A stretch of DNA of 37,516 nt from an uncultured Pirellulaceae bacterium (GCA_905480235.1 CAJQPP010000147.1:1-37516); one strand, 5' to 3'; counted from the stretch's first letter, positions 1 through 11,680 are shown. Numbers and translations are program-made. Notes: generated by a model from the sequence alone, not told the origin.

Positions 1-523
1 ACCCAATTTGGAATTTGCGGTCGGGTGCCTCATGGTTCAGCTCGGAAAGCACCTGCTGCGGCGAGTTCCTGCGTACCGCAGCCCCGCATTGGAAACAAGT
101 TATCTCAGCGATCTGAGCATACAACAAACGCAAGTAATCAATGGTTTCGGTTACCGATCCGATGGTCGTCCGAGCATTACCACGCTGCCGAGAAGCCGAC
201 ACCGAAATGGCGGGAGGTATACCATCGATCCGGTCGGCGTCTGGTTTTTCCAACTGATCCAGAAATTGACGCGTGTAGGGAGAAAAACACTCGATGTAGC
301 GTCGTTGCCCCTCGGCAAAAAGCGTATCCAAGGCAAGGCTGGTCTTGCCGCTTCCACTTAAGCCGCAGAGAGCCAACATCTGCCCGTGGGGAATATCCAG
401 GTCAATGTTTTTAAGATTGTTCACTCGCACGCCGCGAAGCTGAATGCTACCTCCAGACGGGGTGAAATTGTCAGGAGTCGTCTCTTTCGCTTCGTTTTGG
501 GCCGCAGTGCCCCGGTCGCTCAT
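1..523 (-). CDS. uvrA: UvrA, excinuclease ABC subunit A (N-terminal part only)
   Basis: UvrA is the ATP-dependent damage-recognition subunit of UvrABC nucleotide excision repair. About 174 N-terminal residues are visible; the gene runs off the left edge. After a ~30-residue polar leader comes the ABC start VNNLKNIDLDIP, then a Walker A of the form CGLSGSGKTSLALDTL, then AEGQRRYIECFSPYTRQFLDQ, the usual UvrA run after the P-loop. A CxxC half zinc site (CFQCG) follows near residue 150, where UvrA carries its first zinc insertion. The start is ATG at 523-521, overlapping the TGA stop of the upstream DAHP synthase gene in an ATGA arrangement, so translational coupling is likely. Identity is firm; whether this is a standard or double-length planctomycete UvrA cannot be told from the fragment. 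Confidence 0.93.
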   Translation of the reverse strand, partial: MSDRGTAAQNEAKETTPDNFTPSGGSIQLRGVRVNNLKNIDLDIPHGQMLALCGLSGSGKTSLALDTLFAEGQRRYIECFSPYTRQFLDQLEKPDADRIDGIPPAISVSASRQRGNARTTIGSVTETIDYLRLLYAQIAEITCFQCGAAVRRNSPQQVLSELNHEAPDRKFQIG

Positions 524-1890
524 ACCACCATCTCTTCAGCAATTAAGAAGGCAATCTCCATGGCCTGATCGTAGTTCAAACGCGGGTCCACAGCGGATTT
601 GTATGCCCGGTCTAAATCCGCCTCCGTCAAACCCGTCGCTCCCCCAACACACTCGGTGACATCGGAACCGGTTAGTTCTAAATGCACCCCACCGAGGATG
701 GATTCCATCCTGCGGTGGATTGCGAAGGCCTGAGTCAATTCATCTACGATCGCTTCGAAACGGCGAGTCTTTGTACCGGAATCCGTTTGAAAGGTGTTTC
801 CGTGCATTGGATCACTGCACCACAAAACTTTTTGTTTAGCTTTCTGAACCGCACTTATTAAAGGTGGTAAAGCCTTGCCAATCCCGCCCGCGCCTAGACG
901 GTGAATCAAGGTGATCCTACCAAGTTCGTTTTGGGGATTCAGCACCTGCACTAGCGAAACCAGTTCTTCCGGTTTTATCTCAGGGCCTACTTTCAAACCG
1001 ATGGGATTCTCGATACCGCGAAAATATTCAATGTGGGCACCTTCAAGATGCCGGGTCCGGTTACCGATCCATGGAAAATGGGCGTTTAAATTGTACCACC
1101 CGTCACGCCGCGGAACCCGTTGGGTTTGGGCCTGTTCATACGTCAAATGCAAGCCTTCATGCGATGTATAGATATCAACGGATTTGGTATCAGCCACCGA
1201 GCGATCAAGAATCGACTCCATGAATTTGAGCGAGTTGGCGATCGAGTGCACCATGTTGTGATATTGCTTGGCTTGTGGAGTCTCATTGGCAAAATCAAGA
1301 TCCCAATTTTCCGGATGATGCAAATCCGCGAATCCGCCACCAATCAAACTGCGGATAAAGTTAAGAGTCATGGCGGCTCGCTCGTATCCGCGAATCAATA
1401 ATTCGGGATCGGCACGGCGCCCTTCGGGCGTGAAGTCACTTCGATTAATCAGGTCGCCACGGTAAACGGGTAATTCTACGCCCCCTCGGGTTTCCGTTTC
1501 CGTCGAGCGAGGCTTGGCATATTGACCGGCGATCCGACCCACCCGGATGACTCTTTGCGAGGTGGCATACGTCAGCACGAAACTCATCTGCATGAGCACC
1601 TTGAGATTGCCAACAATAGCATCTGTTTGGCAATCCTCGATGCGCTCAGAGCAATCGCCTGCCTGCAATAGAAACGCCTTACCTTCAGCGGCTTGGGCGA
1701 GTTGGGATTTAAGCGACTCAATCTCCCAACTGGTCACCAGCGGTGGAAGTTGAGCCAGCCGCTGCAAGGATGATTGCAAACCCGCATCATCATCGTATAT
1801 CGGTTGCTGACTGGCAGTTTTGTTTTGCCAAGAACCAGGAGCCCACAGGCCCGCCTGAATGGCTTCCACTTTTTCCAAATAGTTTTCCAT
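520..1890 (-). CDS. Class II 3-deoxy-7-phosphoheptulonate (DAHP) synthase
   Basis: Catalyses condensation of phosphoenolpyruvate with erythrose 4-phosphate, the entry step of the shikimate pathway, in the cytoplasm. The 456-residue protein fits the class II (plant/AroA-II) family in length and motifs: an N-terminal W-x-P-G-S-W followed by QQP, the segment AFLLQAGDCSE (family: LLQGGDCAE), VGRIAGQYAKPRS, and HGNT followed by GTKTRRF, which hold the PEP/metal and phosphate-binding residues. It belongs to the plant-type family rather than the AroF/G/H type of E. coli. ATG at 1890 is the first good start. Its TGA stop overlaps the ATG of uvrA, so the two are probably cotranscribed, although their functions are unrelated. 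The 170 bases upstream hold no gene. Confidence 0.93.
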   Translation of the reverse strand: MENYLEKVEAIQAGLWAPGSWQNKTASQQPIYDDDAGLQSSLQRLAQLPPLVTSWEIESLKSQLAQAAEGKAFLLQAGDCSERIEDCQTDAIVGNLKVLMQMSFVLTYATSQRVIRVGRIAGQYAKPRSTETETRGGVELPVYRGDLINRSDFTPEGRRADPELLIRGYERAAMTLNFIRSLIGGGFADLHHPENWDLDFANETPQAKQYHNMVHSIANSLKFMESILDRSVADTKSVDIYTSHEGLHLTYEQAQTQRVPRRDGWYNLNAHFPWIGNRTRHLEGAHIEYFRGIENPIGLKVGPEIKPEELVSLVQVLNPQNELGRITLIHRLGAGGIGKALPPLISAVQKAKQKVLWCSDPMHGNTFQTDSGTKTRRFEAIVDELTQAFAIHRRMESILGGVHLELTGSDVTECVGGATGLTEADLDRAYKSAVDPRLNYDQAMEIAFLIAEEMVV

Positions 1891-2059
1891 GCCGTCAAAT
1901 TAGCACAGCCTCTGCTGACTGACCATGGCGGATACAATCAGAGCGGGCGGCCTGACACGTATTTCGCCAGCCACCAGTGAAAACCGAGGACCTGACGAAA
2001 TGGCCTCCACAGCCAACTTCAACCGTCAGGCTTTCGCGCCGTCAAAGCAACGGGCTTGA

Positions 2060-5000
2060 TCAGGCCGTTCCGGTCGATTGACCATCGCCACTCTTGGAGT
2101 CCTTGAACTTAATCATGTGAGGCTTGCCGGCCTCGTTGATGTCCTGACTCATCGATGGCTCCCGCGATTCGGCGTCGCTATCGTCCAAGGCATCAGACAA
2201 CTTATCTTGCAATTCCGCTGCCTTCTTCTTCGCCTCAAGATTGCAGAAGTACTTACCCAGCGGCCCAGCCAAAAGTGCCGGCAACAGGATCAAGTCACCG
2301 ATCAACGCGGCCACCAACAACAGCAGCATCAGCACGCCGAACCGTTGAGTCGGCATGAACGTACTGAAAGCAAACGCCGAAAGACCAAAACCGCCAATCA
2401 ACGTAGTTTGCGTCATCGCTGTAGCGACACGTTTATAAGCCAGTTTGATGGCATCCAACCGATCCATTCCGCGAGCAATGCCTTGGCGGAACCAATTCAA
2501 AAAGTGAATGGTGTCGTCGACTGCCACGCCCATCGCAACACTTGCCGTCATCATGGAACCGATGTCTACCAAGCGGCCAAAATGCCCCATGGCACCAAAG
2601 ACGATCATGATCGGGAAGACATTAGGAATCATCGAAATCATTCCGGCCCGCACATTGAGCGCATTGCTGGGTGTCAACTTAGTGCCCCATGGCCTCAACA
2701 AGATCATCATCACGACGGCGATCATGATAAACGCCAAACAAATACTCTTGATCAAACTGTGCAACAGCGATCTTTGAGCTTTGTAGACGATCGGTACGAT
2801 GCCCGTGTAACTGGTTGTAATCAAGGACGTTTCATCACCATCCACTTTGCGTTCCGAAGCGGTCATCATTCCCGTCAACGGTTGCTTGGTATCAGGATTG
2901 ATTTTGAACTCATAATCATCTGCCATGATGACTTGGGCACCAAATTCCTTGGCACAACTTTTGATCAGGTCGACATCCGCAGAGGGATCGCCGATCAGCA
3001 CGACACAATCCACACGTTGATCAGGTTTGCCTTTACCGGAAATAAGACTTTTCCAAGCATCCGCATCCGGCCATTTATCTTTGGGTTGATCTTTCCATGA
3101 GGCGGGATTACGCCACTGCACCCAGCGTCCTTCGGACGGTTTTTTGCCGCTACGAAAGCCAGCGTTTTGCACCAGATCATAAAGCGTATTGACGAAGATG
3201 CCGGTCTGATTGACTTGATTGTCCTCGGTAATCCCAACGATCGGCTCGCCTTCACCGGCTTTTTGAATCATCGGTGCTGGACCAATCACCAACAAATTAC
3301 CCAGGCGACTGTTATCCTCGCCCTCATAATTTTCGTGGATGGCATTCAAGATTATTTGGCGATAACGATAGGCCGACAGACATGGCTCCACGACCGTCTT
3401 CAGTTCGCCAACAAACTGGCCGTAATCGACGTTATTGAGGGCTGCGAGCCTTAAACTAATTCTCCAAAACTCTTCGTGGGATTTTTCATCAACTCGAAAA
3501 TAATCCTGCTCTCGCAAGGCATCTCGATTATCCCAGAGAACGCCATTAGCACTTACGCGAGTCGCACCACTGCGCTGCGTTTCCACGACTTTATTCAGCG
3601 GAACTGCCAAATCAGCTGACATCACGTTACCGATGTACCGTCGACTTTCGTCTTGGCTTTCATCTCCGAACACCTGCAGCACATAGCGACGGATGCGATC
3701 CGACAACTCCATTCGCTGCAGAAAGCTGAGCTTGTTATCAATTTGTTCTGGCGATAGTTGCTGATTCTCGTCGGGCGCGATTTGGGAATCGCCATCGACT
3801 TTAATCATTAACTCCATCGGCACCAACTTGCCGAGATTATCTTCCATCCAACGATAGTCATGAAGGATTTTCGCGTCACTTCGAAACAGCTTCAAAAGCT
3901 GGACACTGGTCTGAATCCGGGTGACACCAATGGCGAATACGACAAGCAGAATCACGCCGACCAGCGAGACCACAACATGATTTTTTACGACCCATAGCCC
4001 GACTCGATCCCAAAACGCTTCGACGAAATTGGTAAGGCTAAATTTGGCCTTTCCTCCGGCAGTGCTTTCGGGAGTTTTTCGCCCATACCCGGGAGGCCAA
4101 ATCGTTAGCGCCGAGGGCAGGTAGGTGAATAGTAAAACAACGGTCGCGACGGTTGCGATTGCAGAATAGAAACCGAATTTATTAATCGGCGTCAAATTAC
4201 TTGTGCACAGCGAAATCAATCCCAAGGCCGTCGTGAAAGCCGCCAAAGCACAGGGAAAAAGTCCATGCTTCACAGCTATATCGGCAGCCCGACCTTCCCC
4301 TTTTTCCCGACAAGCATCCCGATAATAGTTAACGACATGAACTGCCCCCGACAGTCCCAATACGTAAACCAACGAGGGCATGGTCATTAAGATGGCGTCC
4401 ATGGTCCCACCGAGGAACCAGACGATCGCCAAACTGCCAATGGCAGCGACGCCACCGACGAAAAACAACATCATCGTGACGCGGATACTGCGAAAACTGA
4501 TCCACGCTAATGTAATCCCGATAAATGCCGACAGACTGACGAGTCTAAATAACGTGATCGATCCCTCTTCATCAATCGCGACGTTATCAACAGGCGGCCC
4601 ACCAATCCGTAGATTCTCGGCATCGATACCGCACATGCCAGTCGCGATTTCAAGGATTCGTCCCCTTGGTTTTCCCAAGACCGGACGGCCAACCGCACGT
4701 GCTAACTCGTCCAGCACGGGTTCATTCAATGTGACGACCAAGCAGGTTTGCCGAGGCGGCGGTGAAATTTCCAGCTTATTAAACAGACGATACCAATGCT
4801 CAAGCTTACGACTCTGCGGAGCATTTCGAAGATTGGCAATCTCGCCGTCGTATTGGTCCTCGACCAACTTGTCAACAAACGCTTGGTACTCGTACTCGCG
4901 ATCCTTGTCGACTTGGGCTTTTTCTTCCGTCGGAAAAATCTGCAAAAACGAATTTAAGGTCCAGTCAAACTCTGGATCAGGAACCGGGCCGAAAAGCACC

Positions 5001-5818
5001 CCGGTCAGACGTTTATGGGATTCAATCCGGGCATCTAATGCCTCTTTTTCGTCTTCGCTGTAGGTCCCACGAATCATCGTGCCATTTTGACCTGCCATCA
5101 GCTCAAAAATATCGGGACCTGTCGTCACATCCGTAAAGAAACGTGCGTGCAACAGTTCAGGATTCTGATAGAAGCGGTTGTTTTCGGGATTCCCAAAGCG
5201 TTTCAGAAACTTACCGTCCGCTTTGTTTTTGCCTTTGAAAAATCTCTGCAGCATTCTCCCCGATACGTCGATCAGGTTGCTGCGGCCGTTCCACTCAAAG
5301 ATGCTGCCATCTTGGCGAACGAAATACCACTGCTTGTTTTTACCTTGCAGCCACTTTTCGTTGTATTGTCCCCAAGAGGTGTAGTAATCGCCGGTGGTAT
5401 GAAGACCCAAATCCGTGGCCCACTCTTTGGCGTCCAACTCCTCTTTCCGGCGCTGGTACTCCTCCGTCTCCTTGTCCTCCATGGCTTCGAGACGAGCTTG
5501 TTCCGCGTTGCCACCTTCGACCGACTCTCGTTTCAAGTTGGCCAAGACCCTCGCGAAACGGTCGTCCCGCTCATTACAGCCCTGCCAACTAATAACCACA
5601 AACTGGTCACCGAGAAAATAATCCCGAAAGACCTGCAGCTCTTTTGTTTCTTCAAAGGACTGGGGTAACCAATCGGCAACATCATTTTTGATATTGTCAA
5701 CCGATTCCCGAGCGCCACGCAGCAGAAAGGGCAATACGAAGAACACCACGCACATGATTAACATAGCGCGGTTGCCAAAGAATGGCATCCGTTTTCCAAA
5801 AAACGATCGTCGACTCAT
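2060..5818 (-). CDS. RND/MMPL-family exporter with two large periplasmic domains
   Basis: A 1252-residue inner-membrane protein with duplicated RND architecture: TM1 at about residues 18-36, a periplasmic domain of nearly 400 residues, a TM cluster at about 430-600, another TM at about 620-645, a second long soluble domain, and a final TM cluster from about 1018 to 1190. The last cluster contains GVAVDDTIHFLNWFR, matching the RND signature with acidic residues used for proton coupling. It resembles the predicted RND-superfamily exporters (MMPL or hopanoid/lipid-transporter type) found as long single genes in planctomycetes. No adaptor or outer-membrane partner is adjacent, so the substrate is unknown. 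The C-terminal ~70 residues are charged and cytoplasmic. ATG at 5818 has a weak ribosome site; Met11 is an alternative start. Confidence 0.85.
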   Translation of the reverse strand: MSRRSFFGKRMPFFGNRAMLIMCVVFFVLPFLLRGARESVDNIKNDVADWLPQSFEETKELQVFRDYFLGDQFVVISWQGCNERDDRFARVLANLKRESVEGGNAEQARLEAMEDKETEEYQRRKEELDAKEWATDLGLHTTGDYYTSWGQYNEKWLQGKNKQWYFVRQDGSIFEWNGRSNLIDVSGRMLQRFFKGKNKADGKFLKRFGNPENNRFYQNPELLHARFFTDVTTGPDIFELMAGQNGTMIRGTYSEDEKEALDARIESHKRLTGVLFGPVPDPEFDWTLNSFLQIFPTEEKAQVDKDREYEYQAFVDKLVEDQYDGEIANLRNAPQSRKLEHWYRLFNKLEISPPPRQTCLVVTLNEPVLDELARAVGRPVLGKPRGRILEIATGMCGIDAENLRIGGPPVDNVAIDEEGSITLFRLVSLSAFIGITLAWISFRSIRVTMMLFFVGGVAAIGSLAIVWFLGGTMDAILMTMPSLVYVLGLSGAVHVVNYYRDACREKGEGRAADIAVKHGLFPCALAAFTTALGLISLCTSNLTPINKFGFYSAIATVATVVLLFTYLPSALTIWPPGYGRKTPESTAGGKAKFSLTNFVEAFWDRVGLWVVKNHVVVSLVGVILLVVFAIGVTRIQTSVQLLKLFRSDAKILHDYRWMEDNLGKLVPMELMIKVDGDSQIAPDENQQLSPEQIDNKLSFLQRMELSDRIRRYVLQVFGDESQDESRRYIGNVMSADLAVPLNKVVETQRSGATRVSANGVLWDNRDALREQDYFRVDEKSHEEFWRISLRLAALNNVDYGQFVGELKTVVEPCLSAYRYRQIILNAIHENYEGEDNSRLGNLLVIGPAPMIQKAGEGEPIVGITEDNQVNQTGIFVNTLYDLVQNAGFRSGKKPSEGRWVQWRNPASWKDQPKDKWPDADAWKSLISGKGKPDQRVDCVVLIGDPSADVDLIKSCAKEFGAQVIMADDYEFKINPDTKQPLTGMMTASERKVDGDETSLITTSYTGIVPIVYKAQRSLLHSLIKSICLAFIMIAVVMMILLRPWGTKLTPSNALNVRAGMISMIPNVFPIMIVFGAMGHFGRLVDIGSMMTASVAMGVAVDDTIHFLNWFRQGIARGMDRLDAIKLAYKRVATAMTQTTLIGGFGLSAFAFSTFMPTQRFGVLMLLLLVAALIGDLILLPALLAGPLGKYFCNLEAKKKAAELQDKLSDALDDSDAESREPSMSQDINEAGKPHMIKFKDSKSGDGQSTGTA

Positions 5819-6296
5819 TCAGCACATCAGGGGACAGAGGATGAATACGCTAAAGGTTACTGCTGTCACCTATTAGCGTCTATGCCAAAACTGCCACAAA
5901 ATCGCCTATCAGAGCCTACAAATACCGACGTTTTAGGGTCGGGTAAGGCGTACCGAATATAGCCATTTGCAGGTGCCCCCAATTTCTGCGACATCCCGCA
6001 AAGTCGGCTGCGATTTGAAAACGTGCTTATCCAAACACCCTCAATGACGCCCTTGGGCCAGAGGAAAAGTACCCCGACTTAGTCCCGTATTCCGCCCACG
6101 TTAGAGACCTGAAGGTCGCCAGAAAGACAAACGAAAAAGCGAATGAGCCAACCATCGATAACGATGGACTTGTGTAGATCGCCAAATTCCATGGCTTAAA
6201 TGACCGATCGAGCAGCAAATTCATCTTCGCTGCCACTCCACGACCTCGTCGCGCCGGGAAGGCGACCACCCCCTTGCTGCCAATCCAAGACAACGG
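5819..6296. other. Intergenic stretch, no supported gene
   Basis: 478 bases between the exporter start and the 3' end of the zinc-ribbon gene, both on the minus strand. I see no strong terminator, no tRNA and no convincing reading frame. A minus-strand frame of 88 codons (6027-6293) would need a TTG start and has no family resemblance that I recognise. The exporter promoter presumably lies in the part near 5819-5950. Confidence 0.5.
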
Positions 6297-7094
6297 CTAT
6301 TCGAACACGCCGGTTTGGATGCAATAAAACCAGGAACCGGCTGCCGCCAATGCCGCAACGCCCATAATGATTGCAATCGCGATCGTCCCAGCCCCACGCA
6401 TGACACCGTAGATGGGACAATACAAACCGCCAGAAAGCACGCAACCGAGACCCTGTCCCACCTGACTGCGAAACGCGACGATGGTTATCCAAACCCCACA
6501 GGCGACGTAAATGCCCGTTCCTGCCACGGCACTGATTAATCCGGTGTTGACCTGATCGGTCAAAGTCTCCATCACCAAAACGGTTCCGAGACCCATCAGC
6601 ACGAGAATGCCAAAGATCGCAAACCCTGCCAAAGCGACGATATAAGCATCAGCGCCATCGCCAAAATCTTGCTCTTCAGCCGTGATGGGGTTTTCGTCGA
6701 TCTCTCTCTCTGCCTTGGCAATCGCCTTTTCGGCATCCGACATACCGGAACTGCCCACCTCGTCGGCCAACTCTTCATCGGTATAGGTTTCTAAATACTG
6801 CCCGGTTGCAACGTTATAACCGCAATCAATGCAAATCACGGCCGTCGGGTCCATCTCCGAACCGCAGGCCGCACAGATGGGGCCCTTGGGTGTGTCTTTT
6901 ACCCCTGCATCATCCAAAAGATCCAATAATTTCTTGTTAACGGCGGGGTTACTAACGGTCGGGACCGGCGCCGCGGAACCTTTTTCGGGTATTTGCAAGA
7001 CCGTCTGACAACGTGGGCATTTCACCCTCTTTCCGGCCAGTCCGTCTTTGGCTGAGAAGGAAAACCCACACTTGCATTTAGTTGGAATGGCCAT
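6297..7094 (-). CDS. Zinc-ribbon membrane protein, unknown function
   Basis: A 265-residue protein with two zinc-ribbon-like cysteine sets: C7/C9 with C26/C29 at the N-terminus, and C74/C77 with C88/C91 before a charged linker. Three hydrophobic segments follow at about 149-174, 185-208 and 237-260. The N-terminal motif (basic, CxCG, then KRVKCPRC) is a layout often seen in planctomycete proteins, where such ribbons precede membrane or kinase modules. There is no enzyme motif, so no function is assigned. Start is ATG at 7094; the ribosome site is weak (GGACGG about 10 bases upstream). It is a single gene with no obvious partner: the downstream exporter starts 478 bases away. Confidence 0.8.
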   Translation of the reverse strand: MAIPTKCKCGFSFSAKDGLAGKRVKCPRCQTVLQIPEKGSAAPVPTVSNPAVNKKLLDLLDDAGVKDTPKGPICAACGSEMDPTAVICIDCGYNVATGQYLETYTDEELADEVGSSGMSDAEKAIAKAEREIDENPITAEEQDFGDGADAYIVALAGFAIFGILVLMGLGTVLVMETLTDQVNTGLISAVAGTGIYVACGVWITIVAFRSQVGQGLGCVLSGGLYCPIYGVMRGAGTIAIAIIMGVAALAAAGSWFYCIQTGVFE

Positions 7095-7668
7095 GTTTAA
7101 TTAACCGTCCGTTGATTTTTCTGCTGGCTACTTAGGAGTGGGCGATACCCTAATCATTGGATCGACACCCTGTCAGGGGAGGCGATCTTTGCGGTGGCGA
7201 TTTGGGCCTACCTCTATTCTGCAACCCGCGAACTCTTTGGCAACCGTTAAACGCGGTGGAAACAGCGTTGCAACCGCCATGGGGCCCCTCTTTTTGCGGG
7301 TTTTGCGGCGACTGACAGCTAATTTGATTAAAACCAGCCCCTTCCGCTAGTTCAGGGATGCCAATTTGTCAGCAACATCAGAGCATGAGCGAGGCTCTTT
7401 TGCTCACGAACCGGCCCGTTATCGACGAACCGAGGATTAGTCCTCAGCCTAATACTCGCGAAACATAAGGTGAAAGTGCTGGCACTTCGATCGATTAGGA
7501 GATGCTTGGCAGGGATAGAAGAATTGGCGCGCCAGTTGCAATAGTGGGTTGACGTCCCGGGTTGGGGTGCGCATTTCTGTCACCTCATGCCTGACAACCA
7601 TTGAACCGCCAGGGCTTTGCTGCCCGTTTTAGATACCGAACCACCCCATTTCTGGAGGATACCCTCAA
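7095..7668. other. Divergent intergenic region upstream of groES
   Basis: 574 bases between the zinc-ribbon gene (minus) and groES (plus), without a supported gene. It holds several short dyads: TGAGC/GCTCA (7386-7406), GAGGA-TTAG-TCCTC (7432-7445), a perfect AAGTGC-TG-GCACTT (7474-7487) and a near-perfect AATTGGCGCGCCAGTT (7522-7537). No CIRCE element (TTAGCACTC-N9-GAGTGCTAA) is present. Confidence 0.6.
7474..7537 (+). promoter_or_regulatory. Candidate control region of groESL (two palindromes)
   Basis: AAGTGCTGGCACTT (7474-7487) is a perfect inverted repeat with a 2-base spacer. AATTGGCGCGCCAGTT (7522-7537) is palindromic at 14 of 16 positions. They lie 130-195 bases before the groES start. 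A TTGACG hexamer at 7549-7554 could be a -35 element, but the matching -10 (CATTTC at 7572) is poor. The palindromes are visible in the sequence; a regulatory role is inference. Confidence 0.35.
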
Positions 7669-9689
<2,021 letters not shown>

Positions 9690-9719
9690 ACGTACGTGCG
9701 GAAAGCCTGATTGAAATTC

Positions 9720-9757
9720 AAAAACCGCGGCGATACATTTCGTCGCGGTTTTTTTTG
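9720..9757 (+). terminator. Rho-independent terminator of groESL
   Basis: The stem ACCGCGGCGA (9724-9733) pairs with TCGTCGCGGT with one G-T pair and a short loop, followed by eight T residues. It lies about 35 bases after the groEL stop. Confidence 0.9.
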
Positions 9758-9807
9758 GCTGCAGGGAAACCGTTCAGCCCGCCGCTCCTCTGTTTCTGGC
9801 TTTTTGG

Positions 9808-9902
9808 CGTTCTCGACCGGAGAACGTACCATTGGATTGGTTCTGCGTGGCAATGAAAATCTCCCAAAACGAACCGCCAAACCCCTTCCCAGGTTCGTTT
9901 TT
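9808..9902 (+). terminator. Second hairpin pair after groEL (backup terminator or small RNA end)
   Basis: A hairpin CGTTCTC-GACCG-GAGAACG (9808-9826) is followed by a second one with a perfect 10-base stem, AAAACGAACC (9866-9875) and GGTTCGTTTT (9892-9901), the latter ending in T residues like an intrinsic terminator. Because the groEL terminator already ends at 9757, this second site may terminate readthrough or mark the 3' end of a short independent RNA. The rest of 9690-10027 holds no supported gene; the asnS promoter should lie in its last ~100 bases. Confidence 0.5.
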
Positions 9903-10027
9903 CCTGAGGATCCCTGACACTTCCCTGATCTGCGATTCCCAGATTTACTTTAATCCATATATTAAATGCTCGATCGCAGTGAACCCCGCTTTTGATGCAC
10001 GTAAGTCACCCCAGGTAGTTGAAATTC

Positions 10028-11482
10028 ATGGATACCGAATCCGCATCGCAAGTCACACATATCAGCGTCCTGCAGGCACGCGACCCCGCCATCATTGGTA
10101 CCCAAGTCCGCTTGCTCGGCTGGGTACAAACCCGCCGCGACTCCAAAGCGGGGTTCAGTTTCCTGGAAATCAACGACGGATCCTGCTTAGGAAACGTGCA
10201 GGCCATCGCGCCGGGTGAACTAGAAAACTACGAGTCTGTGGTCCGCAAACTGACCACCGGTTGCAGTGTAGAAATCGTCGGAAAAGTTGTTGAATCAGCC
10301 GGTAAAGGCCAATCAACTGAAATAGAAACCATGGCGGTTGAGCTAATTGGGGCTGCCGACCCAGAAGAATATCCGCTGCAAAAACGCGGCAAGGGCGAAC
10401 GTCACTCAATGGAAAAATTGCGTGAGTGGGCTCACTTGCGTCCCCGGACACGTACCATTGGTGCCGTGGCCCGTGTCAAAAATTGCATCTGCAATTCCAT
10501 CCACCAGTTTTTTCAGGAACGCGGTTTTCTGTACGTCCACACACCCGTGATCACAACCAGTGATTGCGAAGGTGCCGGCGAAATGTTCCAAGTCACAACC
10601 CTGGACTTGGATTTCGTCGCCAAAAAGTCAATCGAAAAGATGGACTACAACTTCGACTTTTTCGGAGAGCCGGCCTACCTGACCGTTAGCGGACAACTCG
10701 AAGGAGAAACTTACGCTTGTGCCCTGGGGAAAATCTATACCTTTGGCCCCACTTTTCGCGCAGAGAAATCCAACACCTCGAGACACCTTTCCGAGTTTTG
10801 GATGATTGAACCAGAGATGGCTTTCTATGAACTTGATGACAACATGGACCTCGCCGAGTCCTTTTTGAAACGCATCTTCAAAGATGCGCTGACCCACTGT
10901 GCCGAGGACATGGAGTTCTTTTCCAGCCCCTACCTACCGTGGAACAAGCAAAACAAAAACGAACCGATTCGAGAGGTTCTAGCGTCGATAATTGACAGTG
11001 ATTTCATTCGCTGCTCCTATACCGAAGCGATTGAAATCCTGGAAAACAGCGACGCGAAATTTCAGTTCCCAGTGAAATGGGGTGCCGACCTGCAATCGGA
11101 ACATGAACGCTACTTGACGGAACAACACTTCAAGTCACCGGTCATTCTTTATGATTACCCACGCAGCATCAAACCATTCTACATGTACTGTAACGAGGAT
11201 GGTAAAACCGTCCGCGGCATGGATGTGCTCGTTCCACAAATTGGTGAAATTATCGGTGGTGCCCAGCGAGAACACCGACTCGACGTCATCCAGTCGCGGA
11301 TGGCGGAAATGAACATGCCAGAAGAAGAATACTGGTGGTATCTCGATCTACGAAAATTCGGCACCGTCCCTCACTCAGGATTCGGACTTGGCTTAGAAAG
11401 GGTGGTGCAATTCGTTACCGGCATGACCAATGTTCGTGACGTCATCCCGTTCCCACGCACACCAGGAAACGCCGAGTTTTAA
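10028..11482 (+). CDS. asnS: Asparaginyl-tRNA synthetase
   Basis: Charges tRNA-Asn with asparagine (class IIb aaRS). The 484-residue protein has an N-terminal OB fold (about 14-112, with [12 protein letters not shown] and FLEINDGS), then the catalytic core: [24 protein letters not shown], motif 2 [21 protein letters not shown], and motif 3 [15 protein letters not shown] ending in [22 protein letters not shown] and the PFPRTPG ending separate AsnRS from AspRS. The ATG at 10028 is preferred; a TTG nine bases earlier is possible. It is a single-gene unit between the groEL terminators and a bidirectional terminator. Its presence means Asn-tRNA can be made directly, without relying on transamidation of Asp-tRNA-Asn. 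Confidence 0.96.
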   Translation: MDTESASQVTHISVLQARDPAIIGTQVRLLGWVQTRRDSKAGFSFLEINDGSCLGNVQAIAPGELENYESVVRKLTTGCSVEIVGKVVESAGKGQSTEIETMAVELIGAADPEEYPLQKRGKGERHSMEKLREWAHLRPRTRTIGAVARVKNCICNSIHQFFQERGFLYVHTPVITTSDCEGAGEMFQVTTLDLDFVAKKSIEKMDYNFDFFGEPAYLTVSGQLEGETYACALGKIYTFGPTFRAEKSNTSRHLSEFWMIEPEMAFYELDDNMDLAESFLKRIFKDALTHCAEDMEFFSSPYLPWNKQNKNEPIREVLASIIDSDFIRCSYTEAIEILENSDAKFQFPVKWGADLQSEHERYLTEQHFKSPVILYDYPRSIKPFYMYCNEDGKTVRGMDVLVPQIGEIIGGAQREHRLDVIQSRMAEMNMPEEEYWWYLDLRKFGTVPHSGFGLGLERVVQFVTGMTNVRDVIPFPRTPGNAEF

Positions 11483-11621
11483 CATCGGTCGTTTTCTAGC
11501 CGAGGTCAATCCAAACCGCTGCAGCCAACCATTGCCGCACACGGCACCGCTGTTGCGTTCCCCGGCGATAGGCGGTAATGGGCGGCGGATTTGAGCTGTC
11601 TAAACGACCGCCTGAGTACAC

Positions 11622-11659
11622 AAAAAAACCTTGGCAAGCAAAGTCGCCAAGGTTTTTTT
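11622..11659. terminator. Bidirectional terminator between asnS and the barrel protein gene
   Basis: A perfect 14-base stem, AAAAAAACCTTGGC (11622-11635) and GCCAAGGTTTTTTT (11646-11659), has a 10-base loop. The A and T runs flank the GC core, so it can end transcripts arriving from either of the two convergent genes. Confidence 0.92.
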
Positions 11660-11680
11660 AAGATGGTTTTACCGCCGATT

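Noticed and set aside
2078-3100. Long plus-strand frame (340 codons) inside the exporter gene
   Set aside because: It lies opposite a clear RND gene; the translation is His/Gln/Arg-rich and low in structure, typical of an antisense shadow.
4380-5063. 227-codon plus-strand frame inside the exporter gene
   Set aside because: Antisense shadow of the exporter, no family features.
6027-6293. 88-codon minus-strand frame after the zinc-ribbon gene
   Set aside because: It needs a TTG start, has no ribosome site, no recognisable family and an odd composition.
7474-7500. Possible sigma-54 promoter (TGGCAC) before groES
   Set aside because: The -24-like TGGCAC lacks a TTGC -12 partner at the required spacing.
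9711-9917. 68-codon frame after groEL
   Set aside because: It spans the groEL terminator and second hairpin, with no ribosome site.
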